DNA of 64,000 bases from Calliphora vicina. Taxonomy: Eukaryota; Arthropoda; Insecta; Diptera; Calliphoridae. This document shows positions 22,701 through 31,377 of the stretch, piece after piece. The stretch's first letter is position 1; each line of letters starts with the position of its first letter. The stretch lies in NCBI RefSeq assembly GCF_958450345.1, contig NC_088780.1:48166033-48230032 (forward strand), written 5' to 3'. A program made the translations under genes and the position numbers. The notes under the pieces are model-generated. The model saw only the letters and a list, made by a program, of their open reading frames with translations, made no database searches and was not told the DNA's origin.

Positions 22701-23200
22701 CCTAGGAGACATGTTCGAAAAATGGAACATGTTTTTTATACCAAAATGTTCTCCGTAAAGATACCTTACAGAAAAATATGAAATTGTTATATCATCTTGA
22801 AGAAATTTTTTTTTTAATAAAAAAAGTTTAAGGTCATCTTTTCTAAAAACAGCAAAAATCTACTATTTTTTTAATTTTTAAATTGAAAATCGTTTATTTT
22901 TGGAACCATATTTTTTATTGCTCTGAAATCTTTTGTATGTTATTGATAATTTAGTTGTCTAACTAACAAATACCTATAACTCGGAAATTATAAGACATAA
23001 ATTTCTTTGTTCTTTTAGATATTCTTAAGAAAAATAATGCTTATAACTTACAAATTTACTTCACGCCATTTTAAAGCGTAATTAGTTCTCTTTCCAAACC
23101 AGTTAAAAAATTTAAAGTCGGACAAAAACTGACAAAGCTACAGGTCGATAAGTCGACAAACATCACTGAAAACGGTTTTTTCAGAATAGCTTCTGAATTT
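22700..23200. repeat. Family E repeat, partial copy
   Basis: It shares TACCAAAATGTTCTCCGTAA and the following tract with 6880-7000 and 52440-52620. Ends not defined. Confidence 0.5.
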
Positions 23201-23458
23201 GAGGGAGTTTATGAAATTTTTAGACACAATTTGTAATGTACTCATCAAGACCGACGCTAGGTCGTTTTCCAAGTTTTTTTTTCCATCGTAGCACCGTGTT
23301 ATTTATAGAACATCAGTAACGGTATTCACGTTTATATCGGTAGTTGATATGAAAGGCTATTTTAGGGGTACTTGATTTAATCACATCTGGTAAATCTTCT
23401 AAGTTAACTTAGGGCCATTATTACAACTTGTCGTTATTGTTAAAGTTAACTTTAAGGG

Positions 23459-23889
23459 TGTTCAATTTTGAATTAAATGGTATGGCGATTTCCATCCTTG
23501 GCATTGTTTAGTGAAGACTGTTTTACCCCAGGCTTAAAATATAATGACATCTGGAGGCGCCACAGTCATCAAGTATTTTGTTTTAAGTTAGATTTAGTAC
23601 TTATTCGTAAGATGGAGTTTATTTGTATATTCGTTTTTCTATGAACCATTCGTTGTTTAGACATTGGAATAGATAGTCACATAATTTTGCAATATTTGAA
23701 ATAAAAAAACCCATTTTGAAATTTGGAATTTTATTGAAATAAAATCAATTGTATATTTTATTTGAAAATTTTATACAAAAAAAAACATAAACAAGAAGTG
23801 TTTTTGTTTTTTTTTTCTATTATTGGCCAGCTGTTTATAATCACAAAACAAATTGGATTAAGTTCACGGAAACCAGCGCTAGTTGAACA
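23459..23889 (+). repeat. BEL/Pao 5' LTR
   Basis: 431 bp, TG...CA ends within the inverted TGTTCAA/TTGAACA. AATAAA signals occur at 23699 and 23738. No obvious TATA box was pinned down. It is identical by eye to the 3' LTR apart from a T-tract near 23805-23816. Confidence 0.95.
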
Positions 23890-23894
23890 TTTTT

Positions 23895-23912
23895 TGGTCC
23901 TTCGAACCGGAT
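23895..23912 (+). other. Candidate primer binding site
   Basis: TGGTCCTTCGAACCGGAT starts 5 nt after the LTR and begins with the TGG expected to pair with a tRNA 3' CCA. Its complement contains GGTTCGAA only a few nt from the CCA, closer than in a normal tRNA T-arm, so I cannot assign a tRNA. Confidence 0.5.
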
Positions 23913-24144
23913 ATTTTGGTTATTGGAGTGGATTAACCCCGATTTGTTTCTTTGGAATAAACAGTGCCAAAATATTAAAGAAATTAAAGAAGTTTGGAAA
24001 ATAGTGCCGGAAAAGTTGAGGAAGACAACAAAACAAAACCCCAATACGATCAAAAGGTAGCAGCTACAACAAGACAATTTTGGAAAGCAACTTATACCAA
24101 GACTGGTACAAACTATTTGGCAAAATCTGGTCACCGAATTATTG

Positions 24145-24431
24145 GTGAGTTTTTGTTTTTTATTTTTATATCAATTAATAAAATAATAAGGTTTGTTTGT
24201 GACAACGCTAAATACAAAATTACTACACCGAATATTACAAAACTTAGATTGAGTGGTATACGAGTGTTGTTATAAAGTTAGTTTTTTTTTTATAAATTTA
24301 ATGGTGCCGGAGCCTTAAATTTGTTGGTCAATTACGCCTATAGCATATTTTTTTTAAATTTGAGTGTTGAAAGGCTATTTATTAATCAAGTCTAAGTATA
24401 TTAAACATTGAGTTTGGTTTTTTTATAATAG
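24145..24431 (+). other. Candidate leader intron of the BEL/Pao element
   Basis: GTGAGT at 24145-24150 fits a 5' splice site. A pyrimidine-rich tract ending TTTTTTATAATAG at 24431 fits a 3' splice site, 63 nt before the Gag-Pol ATG. The same donor could join to the acceptor at 29748 in front of the second ORF. No transcript evidence; motif-based inference only. Confidence 0.4.
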
Positions 24432-24494
24432 AATTTGATTTATACTTATTTATTTGGGGAATTTGTTGTTTTTTGTACAAACTATTTGGTAAAA

Positions 24495-27400
24495 ATGGTA
24501 AAATCTCAGAAGCTTATCACTTTTGAACGTACAGCGGCTATATTTTTGGATTTCGAAAAGGAATATAATGATCTGCCAACTGAAACTCTTAATTCTTATT
24601 TGCTCGATATAAGAAAAGAAGAGTTTAAGACGTTGTGGGATAAGACAAGAAATACATATGAAGATTTTGCAACACAAGACAATAATGAGGTATCGGAAGA
24701 GGATTTTCAGAACGCGAAGGAGCTTTTTAAAAATTGTCGATTAGGGTACATCTCGTGTGCAGCTCAAATGGGTGAATTATCAGATTCATTTTTTAACAAA
24801 TCAGGAATGTCATCAACTCAGTATGGTGGTAGAAATACAGTAGAGATCTCTAGCGGTCAAAGGCACAATTTAAAGTTGCCACCCTGTATCACCGAAGTTT
24901 TTAAAGGTGACTACCAATCATGGCCGTCCTTTCGGGACATGTTTAAGGCCGTTTATATCGATGGGGCCGATTTGTCAGGAGTTGAAAAACTCTGCTATTT
25001 AAGACAATTTACTGAGGATGACGCGTTATTAATAGTAAAAGAATCTCCTCTCACTAATGAAGGTTTTCTAACTGCTTGGGAAAACCTAAGAGACAGATAC
25101 GAGAATAAGAGAATTTTGGTCCACGACCAATTGAAGATTTTATTTAATTTGGTATCTGTGAAATCGGAATCCGGAAATGATATTAAAAGGCTACAACGTG
25201 ACATTAACAACTGTATTTCAACTCTTCGAGTTTATAAAATAAATATTGAGTCCTGGGACCCAATATTCGTTTATGCATGTTTAACAAAATTGCCATTTCA
25301 TACTTTGTCGTTATGGGAGCAAACTGTTAAGAGCAAAATGGAAATTCCCCTATGGAAGGAACTGGATGAGTTCCTTACGGGACGTTTTCATTCTCTAGAA
25401 ACAATAAATAATATTCGAAGTGCCAATAAGACAGATTCTAATAATAAATCGGACAAGTCGAATAATTCAAAACATCGAAACACTTCTGTTAGAGTTTACC
25501 AGACCAAAGTTTCAGGAAAATCTTGCCCAATCTGTGCTACAAATCACGCTTTGAAGGATTGTCGTAAGTTTTTAAGTAAGGATCAGGCAGGAAGGTTTCT
25601 AATTGTTAAGAACCAGAAATTATGTATTAATTGTTTGAACGAGGGCCATAAAATGAGTGAATGTAAGAGTAAGTTTAATTGTTCTAAATGCCAACTTAAA
25701 CATCATACTCTTCTTCACAAGGAAGTTACTAATCCTGTACTAAATTCTAGCAATCAAAATATGGATGATGTGCCGTCTACATCACAGGGTATCGTAAGAG
25801 TACAGAATAATACTGTGCAAAACTGTTTTGTAACAACTTCTAGGCAGATTCTTTTAGCTACGGCAGTCGTTAATATTGTATGTCAGGGAGAAACTTTTAC
25901 AGCGCGGGCTCTAATTGATCCAGCGTCTCAATCATCGTTTATATGTGAAAAAATTCAACGTAAACTTGATTTGCCTACAGAGAAAGTAGATTCTAACATC
26001 TCTGCCCTGAATTGTGCCCCGGCTGGTTCATCTCATAAGCAATGTAATTTTGTATTGGGATCTAGAATAGATAGATCTTTTAGGTTGAAAATGTCAGGAT
26101 TAGTACTTCCTAGATTAACTGGGAATTTACCAAATAGGTCTGTGGATAATTCTCTTTTATTGAGCTCACCATTTAATATGGATCTGGCAGATCCAAATTT
26201 TACAGAAAGCGGACCTATAGATATATTAATCGGTGGTGATTTTTACCCGAAAGTTATGTTAGGACGGTCAAAACATAATGTGTATGGAAATTTGATGGCC
26301 CAGGAGAGTGTATTTGGTTGGATTTTGACAGGACCTATTGAAGATAGGCATCCTAGGTCATTTACAACAGTAATTTCATGCTATACAGAAGTGAATTTAT
26401 ATAAACAGTTAGAAAACTTTTGGAAGTTAGAGGAGCCTCCAAAAATATCAAAATTTACTTCTGAAGATGATTATTGCGAGGAATTTTTTAAGAAGACCAC
26501 AAAAAGGAATAGTGAAGGGCGCTTCATCGTATCGTTACCCTTCAAACCTCAATATTTGGTGGATAATAATTTAGGATCATCTCGAGAAAAGGCTAAGCGA
26601 CAATTTTTAAGAAATGAAATATCACTTCAGAAGAATCCTGAGTTAAAAGCAATCTATGATGGGACATTGTCTGAGTATGAGGAACTAGGTCATATGAATC
26701 AAGTGGATAGTAACTATTCAGATGAATCAAATACATATTATTTACCTCACCACGCTGTATTTAAGCCCGAAAGTACTTCCACTAAAGTTAGGGTGGTGTT
26801 CAATGCTTCGAGTAGGACATCTACAGGATTAAGTTTAAATGATATATTGTATACAGGTCCAGTTTTGCAAAATGATCTGATGTTACTGATTATAAGATGG
26901 AGATTTTATAGGTTTGTTTTTAATGGAGACATAGAAAAAATGTACAGACAGATTTTGCTTGATCCTGAACATGCCAATTTCCAAAGGATTGTATTTCGTC
27001 GGAATCCTCAGGACGATTTAAAGGATTACGAGCTAAAGACTGTAACTTTTGGGATAAATTGTGCCCCTTTTTCAGCGATAAGAACTTTACATCAACTTGC
27101 AGATGATGTTGAGGAAAAATGGCCTTTAGCATCTAAAATTTTACGTGACATGATGTACGTCGATGATGCTCTAGTTGGAGCCCATGATGTAATCATGGCT
27201 ATAAAAGCTCGTGATCAAATAATCGCAGCTTTATTATCTGCAGGTTTTTCAATGCGAAAATGGACATCCAATAATGAGAAAATTTTAGAAGGGTTACCAT
27301 CAGATCATTTATTGCATGAAAAATTTTTAGAAATCGATGATACAAGTACCACAAAGACTTTAGGCGTTAGATGGAATGCCAAAACTGACCATTTTTATTT

Positions 27401-29720
27401 CTCTACATTACCTATAGCACTAAAAGATAGTTATACGAAGCGGGAGGTTCTTTCCACAATTGCAAGACTATTTGATCCCGCGGGTTGGTTAGGTCCGATA
27501 GTGGTTATAGCAAAAATTTTGATGCAGCAAATATGGAGTGATAAAACGGATTGGGATGAGGTCTTATCTGAGTGTAGTGGAACTAAATGGCGTCAATTTC
27601 TCTTAGATTATGTTCATATCGATGACATAAAGATTCCAAGATGGGTTGGTTTTAAACCATCGGTGAATTTGGAATTTCATGGATTTTCAGATGCCTCAGA
27701 GAAAGCATATGGTGCTTGTGTATATGCTCGTATTCAAGACGAAAATGGTATAATACAAAGTCATTTGGTTTTGGCAAAATCAAAAGTTGCTCCACTTAAA
27801 ACCGTTTATTTACCTAGGCTAGAACTTTGTGGTGCTTTATTATTAGCAGAGTTATTAAAAGCTATAGGCAAAGATTTAAAATTTGATGGTACTAATACCA
27901 AATTCTACACATGGACTGATTCCATGATCGTATTAGCGTGGCTGCAGAAACCTCCAAGTTCATGGACAACTTTTGTAGCAAATCGAGTTGCTAAAATTAC
28001 AGAGTATACTAGTAAAGAATGCTGGAGACATGTAGCTTCATGTGATAACCCAGCAGACTTGTTAAGTAGAGGAGTTTGCCCACAAGAATTAGTAAATAAT
28101 CGGATTTGGTGGCATGGTCCTAGTTTTCTGTGCTCCAATTCATCCCAATGGAATATACAAATTGGTACCAATTTTGAGACTAGAGAGGAACAGAAGAATC
28201 ATAAAGTATTTTTTACGTATTCTAAATCTTATTACGATTTAATCGAAAAATTTTCTTCGTTTACGAAAGCCCTTCGAATTATGGCTCTAGTAATGAGAGC
28301 AATACAAAGAATGCGTGGATTTAGTCATTCTAATCTTTCCTCTGAAGAATTAACAGCTGATGAATTGAATACTGCAAAAATTAAATTAATTATTATGGCT
28401 CAAAAGGTAGCATTTGGTGACGAGTATCATAAATTAGAAAACAAAGAATCAGTTAAATGCGGCAATATATTAAATTTAAATCCCTTTTTAGACGAAAAGG
28501 GCATCATGCGCGTAGGAGGCCGTTTGGCAAATGCTCTGGAATTGAGCTATAATGAAAAATTTCCAATTTTATTGCCATCAAACTGTCGGTTTTCAGTACT
28601 ACTCGTTGATTTTATTCACAAAGTCACATTACATGGAGGAAATCAGCTAATGTTAAGAGTTCTGCGGACTCAATTCTACATTGTGCGTGCAAGAAATTTA
28701 ATTAAAACAATAATAAGCAGGTGTAGAATGTGTGCGTTGTATAGAAAAAAGGTTCAGAGTCAGATTATGGCGGCGCTTCCCACGAATCGCACTATAATTT
28801 CTAGACCATTTACAACGACAGGGGTAGATTTCGCAGGACCATTTGATATCCGAAACTTTACTGGTCGAGCTTGTCTCATTACAAAGGGTTATGTGTGCTT
28901 ATTTGTGTGCTTTGCTACGAAAGCTATTCATTTAGAAGCTGTTAGTAATTTATCGACACCAGCATTTCTGGCAGCTTTTTCACGATTTGTCGCTCGCCGT
29001 GGTTGTCCAAGAGATATGTACTCTGATAATGGTACTAATTTCGTCGGAGCATCAAAAGTTTTAAAAATTGAATTTCGTGAATTTTTACGAAACGCAAGTT
29101 CAGAATTAAATACGCATTATGGACTACAAGGAGTTAATTGGAAATTTAATCCTGCAAGTGCCCCTCATATGGGAGGCCTTTGGGAGGCAGGAGTAAAAAG
29201 TTTTAAGTACCATTTTAGAAGAATCGCTGGTAACATAAAGTATACTTTTGAAGAATTTTCAACTTTATTGGCCCGCATTGAATCTTGCCTCAATTCAAGA
29301 CCATTGTGTCCTCTCATAGACGATGTGGAGTGTCTGGATATTTTGACACCAGGTCATTTTTTGATCGGGGCTCCTCTCTTAGCTCCACCTGAACCAGAGA
29401 TTACAGAATCTCCAATTTCGATAACTAATCGATGGCAAAGAGTTAGAGCACTAAACCAACGTTTATGTAGCAGGTGGAAAGACGAATATTTAAAGGATCT
29501 TCAAAAGCGCAACAAATGGAAATTTATGGAAAAAAATTTGGAAGTTGGTGACATGGTTGTAATTCGTGAAGATAATTTACCACCGAATGAATGGCGTTTA
29601 GGTCGCGTACATAAACTTCATATAGGTAAAGATGGTCATACTAGAGTTGTTGAATTAAAAACAGTTCGTGGAATAATTACGAGGCCAGTGGTAAAGCTTG
29701 TAGCTCTACCGACTTATTAA
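24495..29720 (+). CDS. BEL/Pao Gag-Pol polyprotein
   Basis: This is the structural and enzymatic polyprotein of the retrotransposon, 1741 residues from ATG 24495 (AAAAATGG context); the frame is open from a TTG at 24435 but that is not a credible start. Domains in order: a DUF1759-like Gag region (about 137-308, GDYQSWPSFRDMF); a zinc array (C344-H408) including the knuckle C377/C380/H385/C390; a DUF1758-like retropepsin region with ALIDPAS (D475) and IGGDFYP (D582); a reverse transcriptase with YVDD at 888-891; RNase H with D1066, E1110 and D1142; an integrase zinc finger H1375/H1380/C1410/C1413; an integrase core D1445, D1511, E1564; a C-terminal DUF5641-like region (about 1630-1738). No stop or frameshift interrupts it. 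Gag and Pol are in one frame, as usual in this superfamily. The protease motif DPAS replaces the common D-S/T-G. Probably active. Confidence 0.95.
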   Translation: MVKSQKLITFERTAAIFLDFEKEYNDLPTETLNSYLLDIRKEEFKTLWDKTRNTYEDFATQDNNEVSEEDFQNAKELFKNCRLGYISCAAQMGELSDSFFNKSGMSSTQYGGRNTVEISSGQRHNLKLPPCITEVFKGDYQSWPSFRDMFKAVYIDGADLSGVEKLCYLRQFTEDDALLIVKESPLTNEGFLTAWENLRDRYENKRILVHDQLKILFNLVSVKSESGNDIKRLQRDINNCISTLRVYKINIESWDPIFVYACLTKLPFHTLSLWEQTVKSKMEIPLWKELDEFLTGRFHSLETINNIRSANKTDSNNKSDKSNNSKHRNTSVRVYQTKVSGKSCPICATNHALKDCRKFLSKDQAGRFLIVKNQKLCINCLNEGHKMSECKSKFNCSKCQLKHHTLLHKEVTNPVLNSSNQNMDDVPSTSQGIVRVQNNTVQNCFVTTSRQILLATAVVNIVCQGETFTARALIDPASQSSFICEKIQRKLDLPTEKVDSNISALNCAPAGSSHKQCNFVLGSRIDRSFRLKMSGLVLPRLTGNLPNRSVDNSLLLSSPFNMDLADPNFTESGPIDILIGGDFYPKVMLGRSKHNVYGNLMAQESVFGWILTGPIEDRHPRSFTTVISCYTEVNLYKQLENFWKLEEPPKISKFTSEDDYCEEFFKKTTKRNSEGRFIVSLPFKPQYLVDNNLGSSREKAKRQFLRNEISLQKNPELKAIYDGTLSEYEELGHMNQVDSNYSDESNTYYLPHHAVFKPESTSTKVRVVFNASSRTSTGLSLNDILYTGPVLQNDLMLLIIRWRFYRFVFNGDIEKMYRQILLDPEHANFQRIVFRRNPQDDLKDYELKTVTFGINCAPFSAIRTLHQLADDVEEKWPLASKILRDMMYVDDALVGAHDVIMAIKARDQIIAALLSAGFSMRKWTSNNEKILEGLPSDHLLHEKFLEIDDTSTTKTLGVRWNAKTDHFYFSTLPIALKDSYTKREVLSTIARLFDPAGWLGPIVVIAKILMQQIWSDKTDWDEVLSECSGTKWRQFLLDYVHIDDIKIPRWVGFKPSVNLEFHGFSDASEKAYGACVYARIQDENGIIQSHLVLAKSKVAPLKTVYLPRLELCGALLLAELLKAIGKDLKFDGTNTKFYTWTDSMIVLAWLQKPPSSWTTFVANRVAKITEYTSKECWRHVASCDNPADLLSRGVCPQELVNNRIWWHGPSFLCSNSSQWNIQIGTNFETREEQKNHKVFFTYSKSYYDLIEKFSSFTKALRIMALVMRAIQRMRGFSHSNLSSEELTADELNTAKIKLIIMAQKVAFGDEYHKLENKESVKCGNILNLNPFLDEKGIMRVGGRLANALELSYNEKFPILLPSNCRFSVLLVDFIHKVTLHGGNQLMLRVLRTQFYIVRARNLIKTIISRCRMCALYRKKVQSQIMAALPTNRTIISRPFTTTGVDFAGPFDIRNFTGRACLITKGYVCLFVCFATKAIHLEAVSNLSTPAFLAAFSRFVARRGCPRDMYSDNGTNFVGASKVLKIEFREFLRNASSELNTHYGLQGVNWKFNPASAPHMGGLWEAGVKSFKYHFRRIAGNIKYTFEEFSTLLARIESCLNSRPLCPLIDDVECLDILTPGHFLIGAPLLAPPEPEITESPISITNRWQRVRALNQRLCSRWKDEYLKDLQKRNKWKFMEKNLEVGDMVVIREDNLPPNEWRLGRVHKLHIGKDGHTRVVELKTVRGIITRPVVKLVALPTY

Positions 29721-29735
29721 TTTTCTATATATTAG

Positions 29736-29752
29736 TATATTTTTTCAGTATC
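29736..29752 (+). other. Candidate splice acceptor before the second ORF
   Basis: GTATATTTTTTCAG ends at 29748, immediately followed by TATC and the ATG at 29753. A pyrimidine tract plus CAG placed 5 nt before a start codon, 16 nt after the gag-pol stop region, is what an env-type subgenomic mRNA would need. The partner donor would be 24145. Confidence 0.5.
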
Positions 29753-30751
29753 ATGGTACCCCGCAAGAAGTACACTGAAGGTAATCGTACCACCCCTAAA
29801 ATGGTTTGTAGAGTTTGCCTGAAGGATCATCCCTTACGTTTCTGTAAAAAATTTTTGAAGGAAGACTATAAGGAACGTATGCGTCTTGTCTCCTTTTATA
29901 AATATTGTGCTGGGTGCTTGAGCCACGACCATACATGGCGCACATGCGAAAGCACTGGGAAGTGCAAACATTGTGGTGACATGCATAATACTTTGTTGCA
30001 TAAACCTAACTCCCGACCTCGTCCGTCGGGCCAGAACGATGGCAAACGTGTTAAACGTTTACGGCAGGAATCTAAAGCAAAGGGACCTAGTTCGTCCCGA
30101 ATCTCTGCCAAGGGACCTAGTTCGTCCCGAGTTACTTCCAATAGACCTAGTTCGTCTAAAGGCAATGGGAAGGAGAGACCTAGTACGTCTCGAGCTCTGG
30201 TTCCGGCTACATCGAGAAGAGTCCCAAACGACTCGAATGAAGAACCAAGTACATCAAGAAATTTACCATCATACCAAATTAATGGCAATATAATTTTGAA
30301 GCCGACCGCGATAATCAAAATAATTACCAAGAACAGATACATTTTAGAACGGGCCTTAATCGATCCAACTGCTGAATGTTCTGTTATATCGCACGAAGTT
30401 GTTAGGCGCTTAGATGCTAAAACCATAAGAATTGGCAAATCAGAAAGATGTCATATAAAGATTCGAGGAAATTATGGAATCAACACCACAATTGAAACAT
30501 ATGCTCAAGTTCTTCATAATTACAGCACGGTGACTCCAAAGGAGTCTATTCAAGAAAATATTCGTGACGAATTTCCTGGGCTACAACTAGCAGATCCTCA
30601 ATTTCATGTTTCGGCAAAGGCGCATATTACTTTAGGAGGTGACGTTTTCCCCAGGATAATTCGAAATGGTGTCGCAGGTGGATCTTTTGGCAAACCATTG
30701 GCGCAATTTTCCATATTTGGATATATTATCTCTGGATTATGTTCAAAATGA
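29753..30751 (+). CDS. Second BEL/Pao ORF: duplicated zinc array plus protease-like domain
   Basis: 332 residues, ATG in good context (ATCATGG). Residues 19-83 form three zinc-binding groups: C19/C22/H26/C31, knuckle C52/C55/H60/C65, and C71/C74/H78/H83. Every ligand spacing equals that of Gag-Pol residues 344-408. Residues about 105-165 are a Ser/Arg-rich linker with repeated (K/R)GPSSSR-type units. Residues about 185-330 resemble the DUF1758 protease region of the polyprotein: ALIDPTAE (D204), LADPQF, TLGGDVFPRI (D297), ending at FGYIISG, which aligns with FGWILTG in Pol. There is no capsid, RT or integrase part, no signal peptide and no membrane segment, so it is not an envelope. Similarity to Pol is clear in motifs but low overall, so the duplication is old or the module came from another BEL element. 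Function unknown; RNA binding, assembly or element self-regulation are possibilities. Confidence 0.85.
   Translation: MVPRKKYTEGNRTTPKMVCRVCLKDHPLRFCKKFLKEDYKERMRLVSFYKYCAGCLSHDHTWRTCESTGKCKHCGDMHNTLLHKPNSRPRPSGQNDGKRVKRLRQESKAKGPSSSRISAKGPSSSRVTSNRPSSSKGNGKERPSTSRALVPATSRRVPNDSNEEPSTSRNLPSYQINGNIILKPTAIIKIITKNRYILERALIDPTAECSVISHEVVRRLDAKTIRIGKSERCHIKIRGNYGINTTIETYAQVLHNYSTVTPKESIQENIRDEFPGLQLADPQFHVSAKAHITLGGDVFPRIIRNGVAGGSFGKPLAQFSIFGYIISGLCSK
30075..30262 (+). repeat. Tandem 30-bp coding repeat in the second ORF
   Basis: ACCTAGTTCGTC occurs with 30-bp spacing three times (starting near 30085, 30115, 30145), then a diverged unit 33 bp later (30178) and a weak one near 30245. It encodes repeated PSSSR/PSTSR units. 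Confidence 0.8.
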
Positions 30752-30947
30752 TGAGTATATGGGAGTAAAACTCTTACCATGATACATATAATAATTTTGT
30801 AATTTTTAATTTGTTTATTTAAAATAGAAATGAATTTGAAAAATATGAATTACTTGAATTCGCTTTTTCTCTCTTCTCCTTAGTTTTATTATTTTTTTTT
30901 TTGATTATAGAGTGTTTCTGGGTTGCAGTATTGCAAGGCCGCCGGGA

Positions 30948-31377
30948 TGTTCAATTTTGAATTAAATGGTATGGCGATTTCCATCCTTGGCATTGTTTAG
31001 TGAAGACTGTTTTACCCCAGGCTTAAAATATAATGACATCTGGAGGCGCCACAGTCATCAAGTATTTTGTTTTAAGTTAGATTTAGTACTTATTCGTAAG
31101 ATGGAGTTTATTTGTATATTCGTTTTTCTATGAACCATTCGTTGTTTAGACATTGGAATAGATAGTCACATAATTTTGCAATATTTGAAATAAAAAAACC
31201 CATTTTGAAATTTGGAATTTTATTGAAATAAAATCAATTGTATATTTTATTTGAAAATTTTATACAAAAAAAAACATAAACAAGAAGTGTTTTTGTTTTT
31301 TTTTCTATTATTGGCCAGCTGTTTATAATCACAAAACAAATTGGATTAAGTTCACGGAAACCAGCGCTAGTTGAACA
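30948..31377 (+). repeat. BEL/Pao 3' LTR
   Basis: 430 bp, TGTTCAA...TTGAACA, followed by the target duplication AAGGG at 31378-31382. One T shorter than the 5' LTR in the homopolymer tract. Confidence 0.95.

Larger units (their letters stand above)
23459..31377 (+). mobile_element. Complete young BEL/Pao LTR retrotransposon
   Basis: The element is 7.9 kb: LTR 23459-23889, primer-binding-type sequence, leader, gag-pol ORF 24495-29720, a second ORF 29753-30751, LTR 30948-31377. LTRs start TGTTCAA and end TTGAACA. Target duplication AAGGG is at 23454-23458 and 31378-31382. By eye the LTRs differ by one T in a homopolymer, and both ORFs are open, so the insertion is recent and may be competent. 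The domain order protease, RT, RNase H, integrase with a YVDD active site and a C-terminal DUF5641-like region is that of BEL/Pao. The second ORF, a duplicated zinc/protease-like module, is unusual. The sequence just before the right LTR (GCAAGGCCGCCGGGA) is only a weak polypurine tract. Confidence 0.95.

Noticed and set aside
23762..24275. Short ORFs in the retrotransposon LTR and leader
   Set aside because: They overlap the LTR, primer site and candidate intron in different frames and show no similarity to Gag.
24435..24494. Extended N-terminus of Gag-Pol from 24435
   Set aside because: The codon at 24435 is TTG. The first ATG in frame is 24495, in a good context, and the preceding 20 residues look like translated leader.
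29896..30438. 180-codon open frame on the minus strand
   Set aside because: It is the antisense of the second retrotransposon ORF; its Leu/Gly/Pro-rich repeats merely mirror the coding repeat of the linker.
29753..30751. Second ORF as an envelope gene
   Set aside because: No signal peptide, no hydrophobic membrane segment, no furin-like site; its motifs are those of Gag zinc knuckles and DUF1758.
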